Part shown: one piece after another, positions 1 through 9,104 of the stretch
How the letters are laid out: every line of letters starts with the position of its first letter
Position numbering within the stretch: the first letter of the stretch is position 1
NCBI GenBank assembly: GCA_002305165.1
Contig: DBQI01000054.1
Coordinates: forward strand, 11,109 to 70,229
From: Armatimonadetes bacterium UBA1398
GTDB lineage: Bacteria > Armatimonadota > Zipacnadia > UBA1398
Direction of reading: 5' to 3'
Length of the DNA stretch: 59,121 nucleotides
Position numbers and translations under genes: made by a program
The notes under the pieces: model-generated
What the model saw: only the letters and a program-made list of their open reading frames with translations
Database searches by the model: none
What the model was told of the DNA's origin: nothing

Positions 1-20
1 CCAGCCGTGCCGAGCGGCTG

Positions 21-935
21 TCAGCCTCGCGGCACGGCGTCGTACGCCTCGCGCGCCCATGAGCGGAAGAGCGCCTTGTAGTAGCGGAGGAACCGCGCGG
101 GGTCGCCCAGCCCCTCGGCCTCGGCCAGGCAGTAGCCGTCGAAGCCCATGGCGGGATCGAGCAGGTAGGGCAGCAGCTCCTCGCGGTAAGGGTAGTCGGA
201 GACCAGCTCATGGAGGTGGACCATCCGAATGCGGGGCCGGAGGAGGTCGAAGTTCTCGCGGATGGAGCCGTCGATCATGTCCGCGTCATTGCAGTTCCAG
301 GTGAGCCCGACGGCGGGGTGCTCGCAGACCTCCATGATGCGCGCCATGTTCCTCGGCTCCTGGGTGCCGCCGCCGTGGACCTCGACGTAGATCATGACGC
401 CGCTATCGGCCGCGGCGGGCCCCACGACATTGAGCGCCTCGCCGATCTGCTCGAGGGTCCTCTCGGCAGGCACGCCCTCGGGCAGGCCGTTGGGCCGGAC
501 CTTCACGCCGCGAGCGCCGACATCCTGGGCGAGCTGGACGAAGCGCTTCGTCTCCTCGATGTTGCGGGCGACCTCGGCCGAGTCCGGTGAGTGGAACTCG
601 CAGACCGAGCCGAGGGCGGCGAGGGCCACGGGGCTCGCCTCGAACCGGGCGCGGACCTCGGCCCGCTCAGCGGCGGACAGATCGGGCTCGACGCCATGGG
701 CGTGGGTGGTGCGAAGCTCGACAGCATCGAGCCCCACATCCTCGGCGACGCTGATCAGGGTCTCGAGGTCCAGGTCCTTGGCGATGTCGTAGGTGACGGT
801 GCCGAAGCCGAGGGCATCGGCGGGGTGTGATCGGTCCATAGCGCCCTCCTGTGCTCCTGCCGGCAAGCCGGCCGCGAGTGTGGCGCCCGCCGCGGCGGCG
901 CCCCTCATGAAGTCCCTCCGAGTCAAGTCTCGCAT
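21..935 (-). CDS. Tat-exported sugar phosphate isomerase/epimerase-like TIM barrel protein
   Basis: The 304-residue protein opens with a twin-arginine signal (TRRDFMRG, then an Ala-rich hydrophobic stretch ending near GLPAGAQ), so it is probably exported folded. The mature part has the pattern of the xylose isomerase-like TIM barrel superfamily: an early LGFGTVTYD strand, a VGLDAVELRTTHAHG strand-helix, a central MIYVEVHGGG strand carrying a likely metal-binding Glu, and late VGLTWNCNDAD and RIRMVHLHEL strands with Asp and His candidates. Such proteins isomerise or epimerise sugars, or are orphans in sugar catabolic loci; the substrate cannot be assigned. It lies 40 bases downstream of the kinase gene on the same strand and may be cotranscribed. 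The fold call is firm, the reaction is inference. Confidence 0.8.
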   Translation of the reverse strand: MRDLTRRDFMRGAAAAGATLAAGLPAGAQEGAMDRSHPADALGFGTVTYDIAKDLDLETLISVAEDVGLDAVELRTTHAHGVEPDLSAAERAEVRARFEASPVALAALGSVCEFHSPDSAEVARNIEETKRFVQLAQDVGARGVKVRPNGLPEGVPAERTLEQIGEALNVVGPAAADSGVMIYVEVHGGGTQEPRNMARIMEVCEHPAVGLTWNCNDADMIDGSIRENFDLLRPRIRMVHLHELVSDYPYREELLPYLLDPAMGFDGYCLAEAEGLGDPARFLRYYKALFRSWAREAYDAVPRG

Positions 936-975
936 GGCTGATGTTCTCCCTTCGGAGTGGGCCGGTCGAGCGCGC

Positions 976-3567
976 TCACTGCGACGCGGACAGACTCACC
1001 CCACCCCACTCGTCCACAGTGAGGACGCCCACATCGCCCACGGACGTACGGCCGTCTCCGACAGGCTCGCCCTCGAGTCCCTGAAGTGGCCAAAGGTCGG
1101 TGATGGTACGCTGGATAGGTTCTGCCGATGCCGACTGGATGTCTACCGTCACGCTGACAGGCGCGGCCTCCTGGTTGCTGACGCACTGGACGCGGAGGGC
1201 GTAGACGCCGGGCGCGTGGAGGGTCACGGTATCCGGCGCGGTCGCCCCGGCGAGCACCTGGCCGGAGGATGGGTCGTAGAGGATGGAGCGGACAACGGCG
1301 GGGCTGCTGGTGGAGACGCTCACGACGACGTGAATGGGCGCCGGCTCGGGGCCGCGGATGACGTCCGTACGCGCGACGCCGCCGGCGGTGACGGCGCGGA
1401 AGAGGCAGCCCGGCTGGGAGGCGGAATCGATGACGACGCGCACGGAGCCGTCCCGGTTGACGGGCAAGAGCGCCTCGCCGCCCGCCCAGGACTGGATGAC
1501 CCAGGGCGAGTCCAGGGAGGAGGCGCGAAGCCAGACCTCGACGCCCTGGGCGGTGGGCTTGATGCCCGCCACCTCGATCGCGGGCCCCCGGGTCGGGGAC
1601 CTGGCGCCGAGGGGCCGCAGGGTGAATGCGCAGGTGGCGCGGTCGGACCCGAGGGTAAGCAAGGCATGCTCCGTCGCGCACCCGGCTGCGGCGGCGCTGA
1701 TGACGCGCTGGCCGCTGGGCAGCATCGGGAGGGAGAAGTCGCCGGCGTTGTCGGTTTGAGCGGTCACCAAGGTGTCGCCGGTCCAGCCGTACACGGTGAC
1801 GCCGGCGGCCGGCTGGCCGTTGGCGTACTGCACGTGGCCGCCGACGGCCGGTCCGCTGGCCGGGAACCGCGCGCTCCCCCCGTCGCCCCCGGGGCCTCCG
1901 GGGGCCTGCCGCGTCGAGGCGGATCCCGGGTCCTTGGGTGGAGTGGAGGTATGCGCCCGCCCGCGAAGCCAGACAGTGAGCCCCACTCCGATGAGGAGTA
2001 CGGCGACGATGGCGGCGAGGAGGGGCCACCTGCGCTGTGTGACCTTCGCCGGCGCCGGGGTCGGGCGCGGCGTCCGCGGCTCGGACGGACGGATGGGGAT
2101 GGGCGTGACCATCATGGGCCGCCACCCGTAGACGTAGACCTCCTCGACGCGGCCGATGGGCTCGAACCGGCCGAGCGCCTCCGCGGCCTTCACCGTCTCC
2201 TCGGAGGCCCAGATCTCGTTCGGCGGACAGGCCTTCTGGAGGTGCCCGGCGGCATCGAAGACGCGGCTTGTGACGCGGCCGAGCTGGTTCGCGTCGCTGA
2301 TGAGCACCTCGCCCAGGTGGATGCCGACACGCACACGGAAGGGGTGGTCGGGGTCGGGCGTCTCGAAGCCGGGGAGAGCCTCGACGATCTGCTGCATGGC
2401 GGTGATCGCCGCAGCGGGCTCCTCGAAGGCGGCGACGAGTCCGTCGCCCGACCAGGCCTTGGCGAAGCACCCGTGCTCGTCGCAGGTGCGGTCAATGAAA
2501 CGCCGCAGCCGCTCGAAGAGGTAGGAGAGCAGCACCGTGTGTCCCGGCGCCTTCATGCGGCGGGAGCCGACGACATCGAGGGAGACGACGGTGACCTCGC
2601 GCGCGAGGGCCGCTCGGATGGCCTTCTCCCACTCCTCATTCGACTCGGCCGCGGCCTGAAGCGAGATGTCGCCTCGGATGATGCCGGTGAGGGTTGAGCC
2701 GTAGTCGGCGACGCCGGCGCGCTCGAGGATCTCGGGGTAGACGGGGAGCGGCACCTCGCCATCGTCCGGCAGGTCAGCGAGAAGCTCCTCGGCGGACTGG
2801 TAGCGGTCCTCGGGCTTGTGGGCGCAGCAGCGTTGGATGACGACATCGACCCATTCAGGCAGGTCGGGGTAGTCGGGCGCCAGGCGCGGGACGGTGTTCT
2901 CGACGTGCATGAGAGCGGTCGTCACGGGGTTATCGGCCTTGAAGGGCGGCGCGCCGACGCAGCACTCGTAGAGGATGATGCCGCAGGCGTAGATGTCGGT
3001 GCGGTGGTCGGTGCTCTGGCCCCTGGCCTGCTCGGGTGACATGTACTCGGGGGTGCCGACGAGGGTGCCGGCCAGGGTGAGGCCCTCGCCGCTGACGGAG
3101 CGGGCGACGCCGAAGTCGGTGAGAACGGCGCGGCCCGATGGCTCGATGAGGATGTTCGCCGGCTTCAGGTCACGATGCACCACGCCGCTCTCGTGGGCGA
3201 CGACGAGAGCGGCGGCGATCTGACGCAGGACGGAGACGGTGAGGTCGATGGGCAGCGGCTCGGAGAGGAGGCCGCTCAGGGGCATGCCCTGGGCGAACTC
3301 CATAGCGATGAACAGCTGACCCTCATGCTCCCCGAAGTCGTAGATGGCGGCGAGGTTGGGGTGGCGGAGTTGGCCGGCCAGCCGCGCCTCCTGGGTGAAC
3401 CGGCTGACGAACTCCTCCTCGCGGCAGAGCTCGGGGTGCAGGACCTTCAGGGCGGTGACGCGGTCCAGGCCAGTGTGTCGCGCCTCGAAGACGACGCCCA
3501 TGCCGCCTCGACCGCGCACGCCGACTATCTCATAGGGCCCGATCCGGTCACCCGCGCCAAGCTCCAA
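976..3567 (-). CDS. Ser/Thr protein kinase with degenerate cyclase-like domain, one TM segment and C-terminal regulatory-like domains
   Basis: This 863-residue protein starts with a complete PASTA-less Hanks kinase: glycine loop GRGGMG at 19-24, catalytic Lys41, HRDLKPAN at 131-138, DFG at 151-153 and a PE-Y-MSPE activation segment ending near 179. Residues about 324-470 resemble a class III adenylate/guanylate cyclase: metal-type Asp331 (LDVVGS) and Asp375 (SGDGLVAAF) are present, but the usual Asn and Arg of the VNxAARL motif are replaced (VFDAAGHLQ, 436-444), so catalysis is doubtful. A single membrane helix lies at about 514-534. The exported part includes a carboxypeptidase regulatory-like repeat (GGHVQYANGQPAAGVTVYGW). 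The TTG start is supported by GGAGG nine bases upstream; a stop follows shortly beyond it. Likely a signalling receptor kinase; ligand unknown. Confidence 0.9.
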   Translation of the reverse strand: MELGAGDRIGPYEIVGVRGRGGMGVVFEARHTGLDRVTALKVLHPELCREEEFVSRFTQEARLAGQLRHPNLAAIYDFGEHEGQLFIAMEFAQGMPLSGLLSEPLPIDLTVSVLRQIAAALVVAHESGVVHRDLKPANILIEPSGRAVLTDFGVARSVSGEGLTLAGTLVGTPEYMSPEQARGQSTDHRTDIYACGIILYECCVGAPPFKADNPVTTALMHVENTVPRLAPDYPDLPEWVDVVIQRCCAHKPEDRYQSAEELLADLPDDGEVPLPVYPEILERAGVADYGSTLTGIIRGDISLQAAAESNEEWEKAIRAALAREVTVVSLDVVGSRRMKAPGHTVLLSYLFERLRRFIDRTCDEHGCFAKAWSGDGLVAAFEEPAAAITAMQQIVEALPGFETPDPDHPFRVRVGIHLGEVLISDANQLGRVTSRVFDAAGHLQKACPPNEIWASEETVKAAEALGRFEPIGRVEEVYVYGWRPMMVTPIPIRPSEPRTPRPTPAPAKVTQRRWPLLAAIVAVLLIGVGLTVWLRGRAHTSTPPKDPGSASTRQAPGGPGGDGGSARFPASGPAVGGHVQYANGQPAAGVTVYGWTGDTLVTAQTDNAGDFSLPMLPSGQRVISAAAAGCATEHALLTLGSDRATCAFTLRPLGARSPTRGPAIEVAGIKPTAQGVEVWLRASSLDSPWVIQSWAGGEALLPVNRDGSVRVVIDSASQPGCLFRAVTAGGVARTDVIRGPEPAPIHVVVSVSTSSPAVVRSILYDPSSGQVLAGATAPDTVTLHAPGVYALRVQCVSNQEAAPVSVTVDIQSASAEPIQRTITDLWPLQGLEGEPVGDGRTSVGDVGVLTVDEWGGVSLSASQ

Positions 3568-3614
3568 GTGATAGCGCCTCCGCTCTCGACGGCTCCTGGG
3601 AGCCTACCAGAGGC

Positions 3615-6600
3615 TCAGGGCTGCGCCTGCGGCGCCTGAAGCGCCCCCGGCCGTACCAGAAGGACCGTCGCGTCCCTTGACGGGGGCTTGAGTTCGATGG
3701 CTCGACCGCCCTCGACACCCGCGCCCGTCGACCACTTGCCCTTCGACGGTTCAAACCAGGAGACCGAGTATCCTCCCGCCATGGCAGGGAGAGTTAGGGT
3801 GAGGGCGCCGCCTTCGGGAACGTATAGGAGATACCCCTTCCCCGACTGCCCTACACATTCGGTCCGGCCCTTCTGGATGATCCCCGGCGCGGGCAGCCAG
3901 CCGGCGAGATCGCCCGCGCGCTCGACGATGGCGACGGCCGCCAGAGCGCCGGCGGGGTCGACGCCCTCCCGTGGGGCGGTCCCGTAGAACCATCCGGCGC
4001 CGCCGCTCGCGAAGGCGCGGAGGAAGCTGTCGGGCTCCACGTCACCCTGGCCCACGTAGGCTCTGGTCCAGCGCTGGTAGAGGTGGCTGAGGGTGGCGCC
4101 GATAGCCTCGCCCTCGTGGTACTCGGGCGGGCAGAACCCCGCGATGGGCACATCGCGGTAGGAGGGTGGCGTGCTGATGGCGCCATCGGGCAACACGCCG
4201 AAGTAGCTGATGCCGAGGCTCTGAACCTCACCCATGCCCGCCAACACCCGGGTGACCTCGAGGCTCGCCCCGACTTGGAACACCGGCTTCGTGACCATCC
4301 CCGGGTGGGCGGAGATGTGGCGCACCCAGTGGGTGACCCAGCCGCCCGGTCCGTTGTACTCATCGGCGATGCGGTAGATGACGCCGGGGTACTTGCCGAG
4401 GACCTCGACGACGCGGTCGACATAGGCCGCCTGGGCCGCAACCAGGGCGTCATTGGTGAGATCGTAGAACTGGGGATAACAGACGGGTGTGGAGGGCAGT
4501 CCCAGGCCGTTCGCGTTGTTCTCGGGCCGCCACGGCGAGTCGGCCCAGTGGGTGAACTCCTGGGAGAGGGTGCGCTGGTGGAAGAGGGTGAACTCGACAA
4601 CGATGCCGCGGCGGTTCATGGTCGAGACGAACTCATCGAGGCGCTGGAAGTACCAGGGGTCGAAGTCGTAGAGGTCGTAGCGCGGCAGGCCGTCCCATGC
4701 GATGCCGCCGCCCGAGCGGACCCAGGGGCGGCGGGTGTAGGGCGGCAGCGGCGGTTGGGCGGAGGCCTGCTCGCCCTCGAGGGCATTCGCCCCGAAGGCG
4801 CGGCCGGAGCCCTCGACCATGCTGATGCCGTTGATCCGGATCCAGTTGATGCCCCAGTCGGTGAGACGATCGGCATACCGCTCGTAGTCGGCTTCGGGCT
4901 CGTAGGAGTTCCAGTAGGTGGCGTCGGCGTCGCCGCCCACAAAGCCCTCGGTCAGGCCGCGGAGGAATGTGCCCTTGCCGTTGATGGTGAAGCGCTCGCC
5001 CTGGGGGCTCACGGCGAACTCGGTGATCGCCTCGGACTTCGGGGCGCCGTTGGACGCGGACCGGACGGCGCGCACGGCGATGCGGTGGAGGAGCAGCCGC
5101 GCTGGCGGGGCTCCGCCGTCGATGCGCAGGTCGGCGTCGCCGTCCTGCAGCCCACCGAGGGTGACGCTGGAGAGCATCAGCCCGAGGGTCTCCCACCGGC
5201 CCTTCCGCAGGGGCGATGTGACCCGCCCACCGTAGGGCTCGCCGCGGCTCGCGTAGTCCACGGTGAGCGCGCCGTCCGCGGCAGCGTCGAGGTAGACCTC
5301 CAGCTCGACCTCCAGGGAGAGGGGTCCCTGGCCGAAGGCGTAGGGGTCGACGGCGAAGCTGAGAGTGCGGGCGGGCTCGTCGGAGGGTCCGCCCACGGGG
5401 TTCGCGACACACCAGCGCCCCCGCTCGTTGGAGACCTCGGCTCGGCCATCGTCGCTGTCGGCGCGCCGGAGGTACACGCCCAGCTCCTGGGTGCGGCGGT
5501 CACAGGCGAGGCGGAGCTCCTCGCCCTCGAGGACATCGTTGGGCCAGCGCCACTTCGCGCCGCTTGCGGCGAGTCGCTTGAGGTCCCGCATATGCTCGAC
5601 GAAGGGGCGCTTCTCTGGCCCGTAGGATCGCATGTCTCGGCCCGTGCGGCTGACGTGGGCGCCGAGGTCCAGGGCCGTCTGGAGGCAGGCCAGAGACAGG
5701 GCGTAGTCGTCGTCATGGCCGTTCTCGGAGTCGGCGCCGACGATGATGGGTTTGCGGAACCGCTGCCAATCGCCCACGCGGCTCTTGGTGGTGAAGGGGG
5801 TGCGCGGCCCGTGATCCGCGATGGCATCGACGCCAGCGAGGGCGTAGATCCGATCCGCCTCATCGACGGCGTTCGTGGAGATGAGGAAGGGGCACCCGCA
5901 GTCACCGCGCAGGGTGTCGATGATCCAGCGGTGGAAGCGCAGGCCGGCGGAACTGGCGTGTCCAACCTCGAAGACAACGTTGTCCAGGCCTCGGGTCTCC
6001 TCCGCCCACTTCTGGAGGTAGGCGACGTACATATCGCGCAAGGCCTGGTTGGAGAGGTCGTAGGCGGCGGGCGCGCCGCTCTCCAGGCCGTCCGTGAGCA
6101 TCCAGGCGCCCATGCTGCCGGGCAGGCTGTTGCGAGGGTTGAAGGGGTGGAACTCCCAGCCGCGGCCCCCCGGCTCGCTGAGGAGGCTCGATTCGTCGAT
6201 GAGGCATATCTGCACGACGACTCCGCGCTTGGAGGCATAGTCCAGGATCGCCCGGGCGCGGCTCCAGAAGACCTCGTCCCACTCCTCGAGGTTCACGTAG
6301 GCGTAGCGCTCGCCGCCCACCCTCAGCGGGGCGTCGGGCGCATCGACGCGAGCCCAAGGGAAGCGGTCGTTGGCCGCGCCGGAGGTGACGGAGCAACGGG
6401 TGAAGTTGAGGCCGTTGGCGACGAGCAGGTCGATGAACTGCTCGTAGTACGGCCGAGTGGACTCCGTGGTCCAGTCGGCCGAGGGGTCGATGCGGCCCGA
6501 GTTCATGAGCGCGGGATAGTCGTAGCCGACGAGCTGCACACGGTCAGCGCCGCGCCAGTTGAAGTAGCGCGGATCGGTCTCGCTAACGCTGATCGGAGCC

Positions 6601-6665
6601 GCTTGGGCGCTCGCCGCGAGTAGAGCGGCGGCGAAGGGAACCCATGGCCATAGCCGCTTGCTCAT
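3615..6665 (-). CDS. Large secreted protein with two tandem glycosidase-like TIM barrels
   Basis: The 1016-residue product has a Sec signal peptide (residues 1-22, ending AASAQA). Two similar halves follow: about 25-370 and about 560-960. Both have clan-A glycosidase-like openings, with GLNFTRCSV in the first and WGINWIRING in the second, separated by a beta-rich region around 370-555. The second half keeps an acidic motif where GH-A enzymes have their acid/base (IYRIADEYNGP); in the first the equivalent place reads VFEVGHASS, lacking an Asn-Glu pair. This suggests internal duplication with one degenerated copy. The start overlaps the stop of the upstream transpeptidase gene by four bases (ATGA), so the two are probably translationally coupled. 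It may act on a surface or environmental polysaccharide; specificity is unknown. Confidence 0.75.
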   Translation of the reverse strand: MSKRLWPWVPFAAALLAASAQAAPISVSETDPRYFNWRGADRVQLVGYDYPALMNSGRIDPSADWTTESTRPYYEQFIDLLVANGLNFTRCSVTSGAANDRFPWARVDAPDAPLRVGGERYAYVNLEEWDEVFWSRARAILDYASKRGVVVQICLIDESSLLSEPGGRGWEFHPFNPRNSLPGSMGAWMLTDGLESGAPAAYDLSNQALRDMYVAYLQKWAEETRGLDNVVFEVGHASSAGLRFHRWIIDTLRGDCGCPFLISTNAVDEADRIYALAGVDAIADHGPRTPFTTKSRVGDWQRFRKPIIVGADSENGHDDDYALSLACLQTALDLGAHVSRTGRDMRSYGPEKRPFVEHMRDLKRLAASGAKWRWPNDVLEGEELRLACDRRTQELGVYLRRADSDDGRAEVSNERGRWCVANPVGGPSDEPARTLSFAVDPYAFGQGPLSLEVELEVYLDAAADGALTVDYASRGEPYGGRVTSPLRKGRWETLGLMLSSVTLGGLQDGDADLRIDGGAPPARLLLHRIAVRAVRSASNGAPKSEAITEFAVSPQGERFTINGKGTFLRGLTEGFVGGDADATYWNSYEPEADYERYADRLTDWGINWIRINGISMVEGSGRAFGANALEGEQASAQPPLPPYTRRPWVRSGGGIAWDGLPRYDLYDFDPWYFQRLDEFVSTMNRRGIVVEFTLFHQRTLSQEFTHWADSPWRPENNANGLGLPSTPVCYPQFYDLTNDALVAAQAAYVDRVVEVLGKYPGVIYRIADEYNGPGGWVTHWVRHISAHPGMVTKPVFQVGASLEVTRVLAGMGEVQSLGISYFGVLPDGAISTPPSYRDVPIAGFCPPEYHEGEAIGATLSHLYQRWTRAYVGQGDVEPDSFLRAFASGGAGWFYGTAPREGVDPAGALAAVAIVERAGDLAGWLPAPGIIQKGRTECVGQSGKGYLLYVPEGGALTLTLPAMAGGYSVSWFEPSKGKWSTGAGVEGGRAIELKPPSRDATVLLVRPGALQAPQAQP

Positions 6666-8089
6666 GACGTAGGCACCTCATCCCGGGCGTCGGCCCGTCC
6701 CGTAAGGAACTGACGCACGGCGGAGACGAAAGCTCCGTGGCGGCGGACCTCGATACGGACGGTCTTCCGCTGTCCACGGGCGATGGTGATCTCCTGGCGA
6801 GCCTCGTCGCCGCGGCTGGTGCGAGCGATGATCTCGTAGGGCCGGGACGCCTCGGTGGCGCTGGACAGGGCGAACTCGACGGGCGCCGCTCCCTTGGGGT
6901 AGGCCGTGTTCGAGCCCGGGGGCCGGACGAGGACCTGGAGGCCCGGGGGATCGGTCTCGACGGCGAGGATCGTGACCCCCGGCCCGTGGATCAAGCGCGG
7001 CGACCAAGCGGGCTCCACCGCGTCGGCGGTGGCAGAGACCACGCGCCGCATGAGGGCGCCATCGGCGCGGCAGACGAAGATGGCTCGGCCGGAGCCCTCC
7101 CGGCAGGAGAAGGCGACAGCGCGTCCATCCGCGGCCACGGCGGGGTCGCGCAGGTCGGGCTTGCCCGTGAGCTGGGGCCGTATGGCGGAGGCGGAGATGA
7201 GCGCGCCCCGCGACATCTGGATGGCCGCGCCGTCACGAATCACCTGGGGACCCAGGGACCACTCGGCCTCGTCGGCCTCGCCCGTCTCGGCGTCACACCG
7301 CCACACCCCGCCGGCGTCGTCCCGGACGATGATCCCCTCCGCCGTCCAGCCCAGGCAGGCCTCAGCGTCAACGCCGTCGAGGAAGCGGGGCTTGCCGCCC
7401 GAGGCGCTGACGATGGCCAATCGCCGCCCATCCGGCCCATGGTGGATGAAGGCGACCCACTCCGCATCGGGGGAGTAGACCGGCGTCCGCTCATCGCCCG
7501 GCAGGTTGGTGAGCCGGTCGATGCCCTGGCCGTCGGAGCCGACGCTGTAGATGTCGTAGCTGCCGGCGGCGTCGGAGGCGTAGGCCAGTTGGCGCTTGGT
7601 GAGCCTGCCCAGCCAGCTCTGGCCCTCGCTGAGGTAGTTCACCAGCGTCACAGACGTTCCCATCGGCACCATGCCGTAGAGCTCGTCCACCTCGCGGTTC
7701 CTCATGCGGATGCAGCCCGCGGAGACGAGCTGGCCGATGAGCTGGGGCTGGGTTGTGCCGTGTATACCGTAGGGGGTGCCGCGGCCGCTCCGGGCGGTCA
7801 GGCCCATCCAGAAGGCGCCCAGGGCGGGGATGTTCGCGCCGCCCACGTGGACCCAGTCGCCGTTGACGTAGCTCCAGCCGCCGTTATGGCACTTGTACTC
7901 GATGGTGAAGGAGCCTACCGGCGAGCACATGCCGCGGCCCGTGGCGCACTGGTATTCCTTGATGAGTTCGCCACCCGCCGCGTAGAAGAGGCGGCACTCG
8001 GACTTGGCGATCAGGATGCCATCCTGGGCCGCCGCGGGTAGTGCGGCGGCAAGCGTACAGGCGACAAGGACCAGGGCGCGGGCCAACAT
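6662..8089 (-). CDS. L,D-transpeptidase (YkuD) fused to a TolB-like beta-propeller and PEGA-like tail
   Basis: After a signal peptide (1-22, ending AAAQ), residues about 24-152 are a YkuD domain with the catalytic signature His110-Gly-Thr and Ser123-Ala-Gly-Cys126-Ile-Arg128. This family cross-links peptidoglycan (3-3 links) or attaches proteins to it in the periplasm. Residues about 165-390 carry PD40/TolB propeller units (RQLAYASDAAGSYDIY, DERTPVYSPDAEWVAF, VEPAWSPR), and the last 85 residues resemble a PEGA domain (VETDPPGLQVLVRPPG). The combination of an enzyme with a protein-interaction propeller in one 475-residue chain is unusual. GGAGG lies six bases before the ATG. The 3' end overlaps the glycosidase-like gene by four bases. 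Enzyme call is firm; role of the propeller is inference. Confidence 0.9.
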   Translation of the reverse strand: MLARALVLVACTLAAALPAAAQDGILIAKSECRLFYAAGGELIKEYQCATGRGMCSPVGSFTIEYKCHNGGWSYVNGDWVHVGGANIPALGAFWMGLTARSGRGTPYGIHGTTQPQLIGQLVSAGCIRMRNREVDELYGMVPMGTSVTLVNYLSEGQSWLGRLTKRQLAYASDAAGSYDIYSVGSDGQGIDRLTNLPGDERTPVYSPDAEWVAFIHHGPDGRRLAIVSASGGKPRFLDGVDAEACLGWTAEGIIVRDDAGGVWRCDAETGEADEAEWSLGPQVIRDGAAIQMSRGALISASAIRPQLTGKPDLRDPAVAADGRAVAFSCREGSGRAIFVCRADGALMRRVVSATADAVEPAWSPRLIHGPGVTILAVETDPPGLQVLVRPPGSNTAYPKGAAPVEFALSSATEASRPYEIIARTSRGDEARQEITIARGQRKTVRIEVRRHGAFVSAVRQFLTGRADARDEVPTS

Positions 8090-8261
8090 GAGCCACCTCC
8101 GTTCATGTTGTAGGGGAGTTTGCGGGAATCTCCTGCGCCCGCACGCAAAACTGATGGCGTCATTCAGGGCTCAGAAGCCTCGGCCTCGCCGGCAGCCGTC
8201 GCTCGCCCTGGCCGCCCCGCTGCTCGTAGGGGCCCGATCGGTCCGTGGAGGCGACGCGGCC

Positions 8262-9086
8262 TCACATGTCGAGCACCTGGAGATCATCGTCCCACCCAAG
8301 GGACCTGAGGGCGCGGTAGGCCGACTGGCCGTCGAGGTGATAGTCGCCGTAGAGCTCGGACTCCAGGCGTGCGAGGAGGAGCTCGAGGTCCGCGCGCGCC
8401 TCGGGCTCCTCGAGCCGGAAGCGCCGCAGGGCCAGCAGATGGCAGCAGAGGGAGATACGGAGGTGCAGCGGCTCCGAACTCCTCACGACGGCCTCGGTGA
8501 AACGGAGGAGGTCCTCGGTCCTCTGGGCGGCGGCGAACTCGGCGAGGACGTTCGGCGCGGCGCAGGGCCAGATCCGGCCGATGAGGAGCGGGGCGGGCTC
8601 GCGGCCACTCCCCTCCCCTGCCGCGGCGAGGACCTGCCCCAGGGAGTCCCAGATGCCCCGCGCCAGGCTCCGCCAGTGCTCGATGCGCAGGCGCAGGGTA
8701 GGTTGAACGGCGAAGAGCTGGCCGGCGGCATCGCGGCGATGGGTGTACCGCAGCCGGCGGTCGGTGGGCGTGAGCCGGGCGGCCGCGTCGGTGGCACGCT
8801 CCAACGCCTCGGCCTCGGCGGATCCCTTGGCATGGGCGAGGTCGCTGAGGCAGAGCCCATAGAGGGCCTCGTCCTCGCACGCGACGACCACGGGCAGCCA
8901 GGAGGGCGAGGCGAGCTGCCCGCGAACGGCCGCCGCGTGGAGCTGGCTCATCTCACGGACGATGTCCTCGAGCGCCACCTCGCGGAGCAGCAGCCCGAGC
9001 TCGCCGTGCACCTGGATGATGTCCGTGGCCGGGGGCATCATGATCCCTGATTCGGCGTCCGCGCAGGCATCGACAACCGCATCCAC
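8262..9086 (-). CDS. Hypothetical protein, helix-rich
   Basis: I do not recognise this 274-residue protein. It has no signal peptide or membrane segment, begins at a GTG 18 bases after the stop of the upstream membrane protein gene, and is predicted mostly helical, with Leu/Ala-rich stretches in 40-110 and 165-240. Acidic and hydrophobic residues alternate near the N-terminus (DIIQVHGELGLLLREVALEDIV) in a pattern of amphipathic helices. The tight spacing suggests it is expressed with the preceding gene. A 172-base gap follows before the transpeptidase gene; it holds a weak interrupted inverted repeat near 8118-8151 but nothing I can call. The reading frame is convincing from codon bias and operon position; function is unknown. 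Confidence 0.7.
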   Translation of the reverse strand: MDAVVDACADAESGIMMPPATDIIQVHGELGLLLREVALEDIVREMSQLHAAAVRGQLASPSWLPVVVACEDEALYGLCLSDLAHAKGSAEAEALERATDAAARLTPTDRRLRYTHRRDAAGQLFAVQPTLRLRIEHWRSLARGIWDSLGQVLAAAGEGSGREPAPLLIGRIWPCAAPNVLAEFAAAQRTEDLLRFTEAVVRSSEPLHLRISLCCHLLALRRFRLEEPEARADLELLLARLESELYGDYHLDGQSAYRALRSLGWDDDLQVLDM

Positions 9087-9104
9087 CGCCCCCGATCGAG
9101 ATCG

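Noticed and set aside
793..2697. Long plus-strand open frame opposite the kinase gene
   Set aside because: It lies antisense to a protein with a full kinase domain, has no ribosome site or recognisable motif, and reflects the scarcity of stops in GC-rich DNA.
4083..6623. 846-codon plus-strand open frame opposite the glycosidase-like gene
   Set aside because: Composition is typical antisense low complexity (Gly, Asp, Val, Ala, His rich); the minus-strand gene has signal peptide and fold patterns.
8118..8151. Interrupted inverted repeat GTTTGCGGG/CCCGCACGCAAAAC as a terminator
   Set aside because: The stem is broken by a two-base bulge and lacks a T tract.
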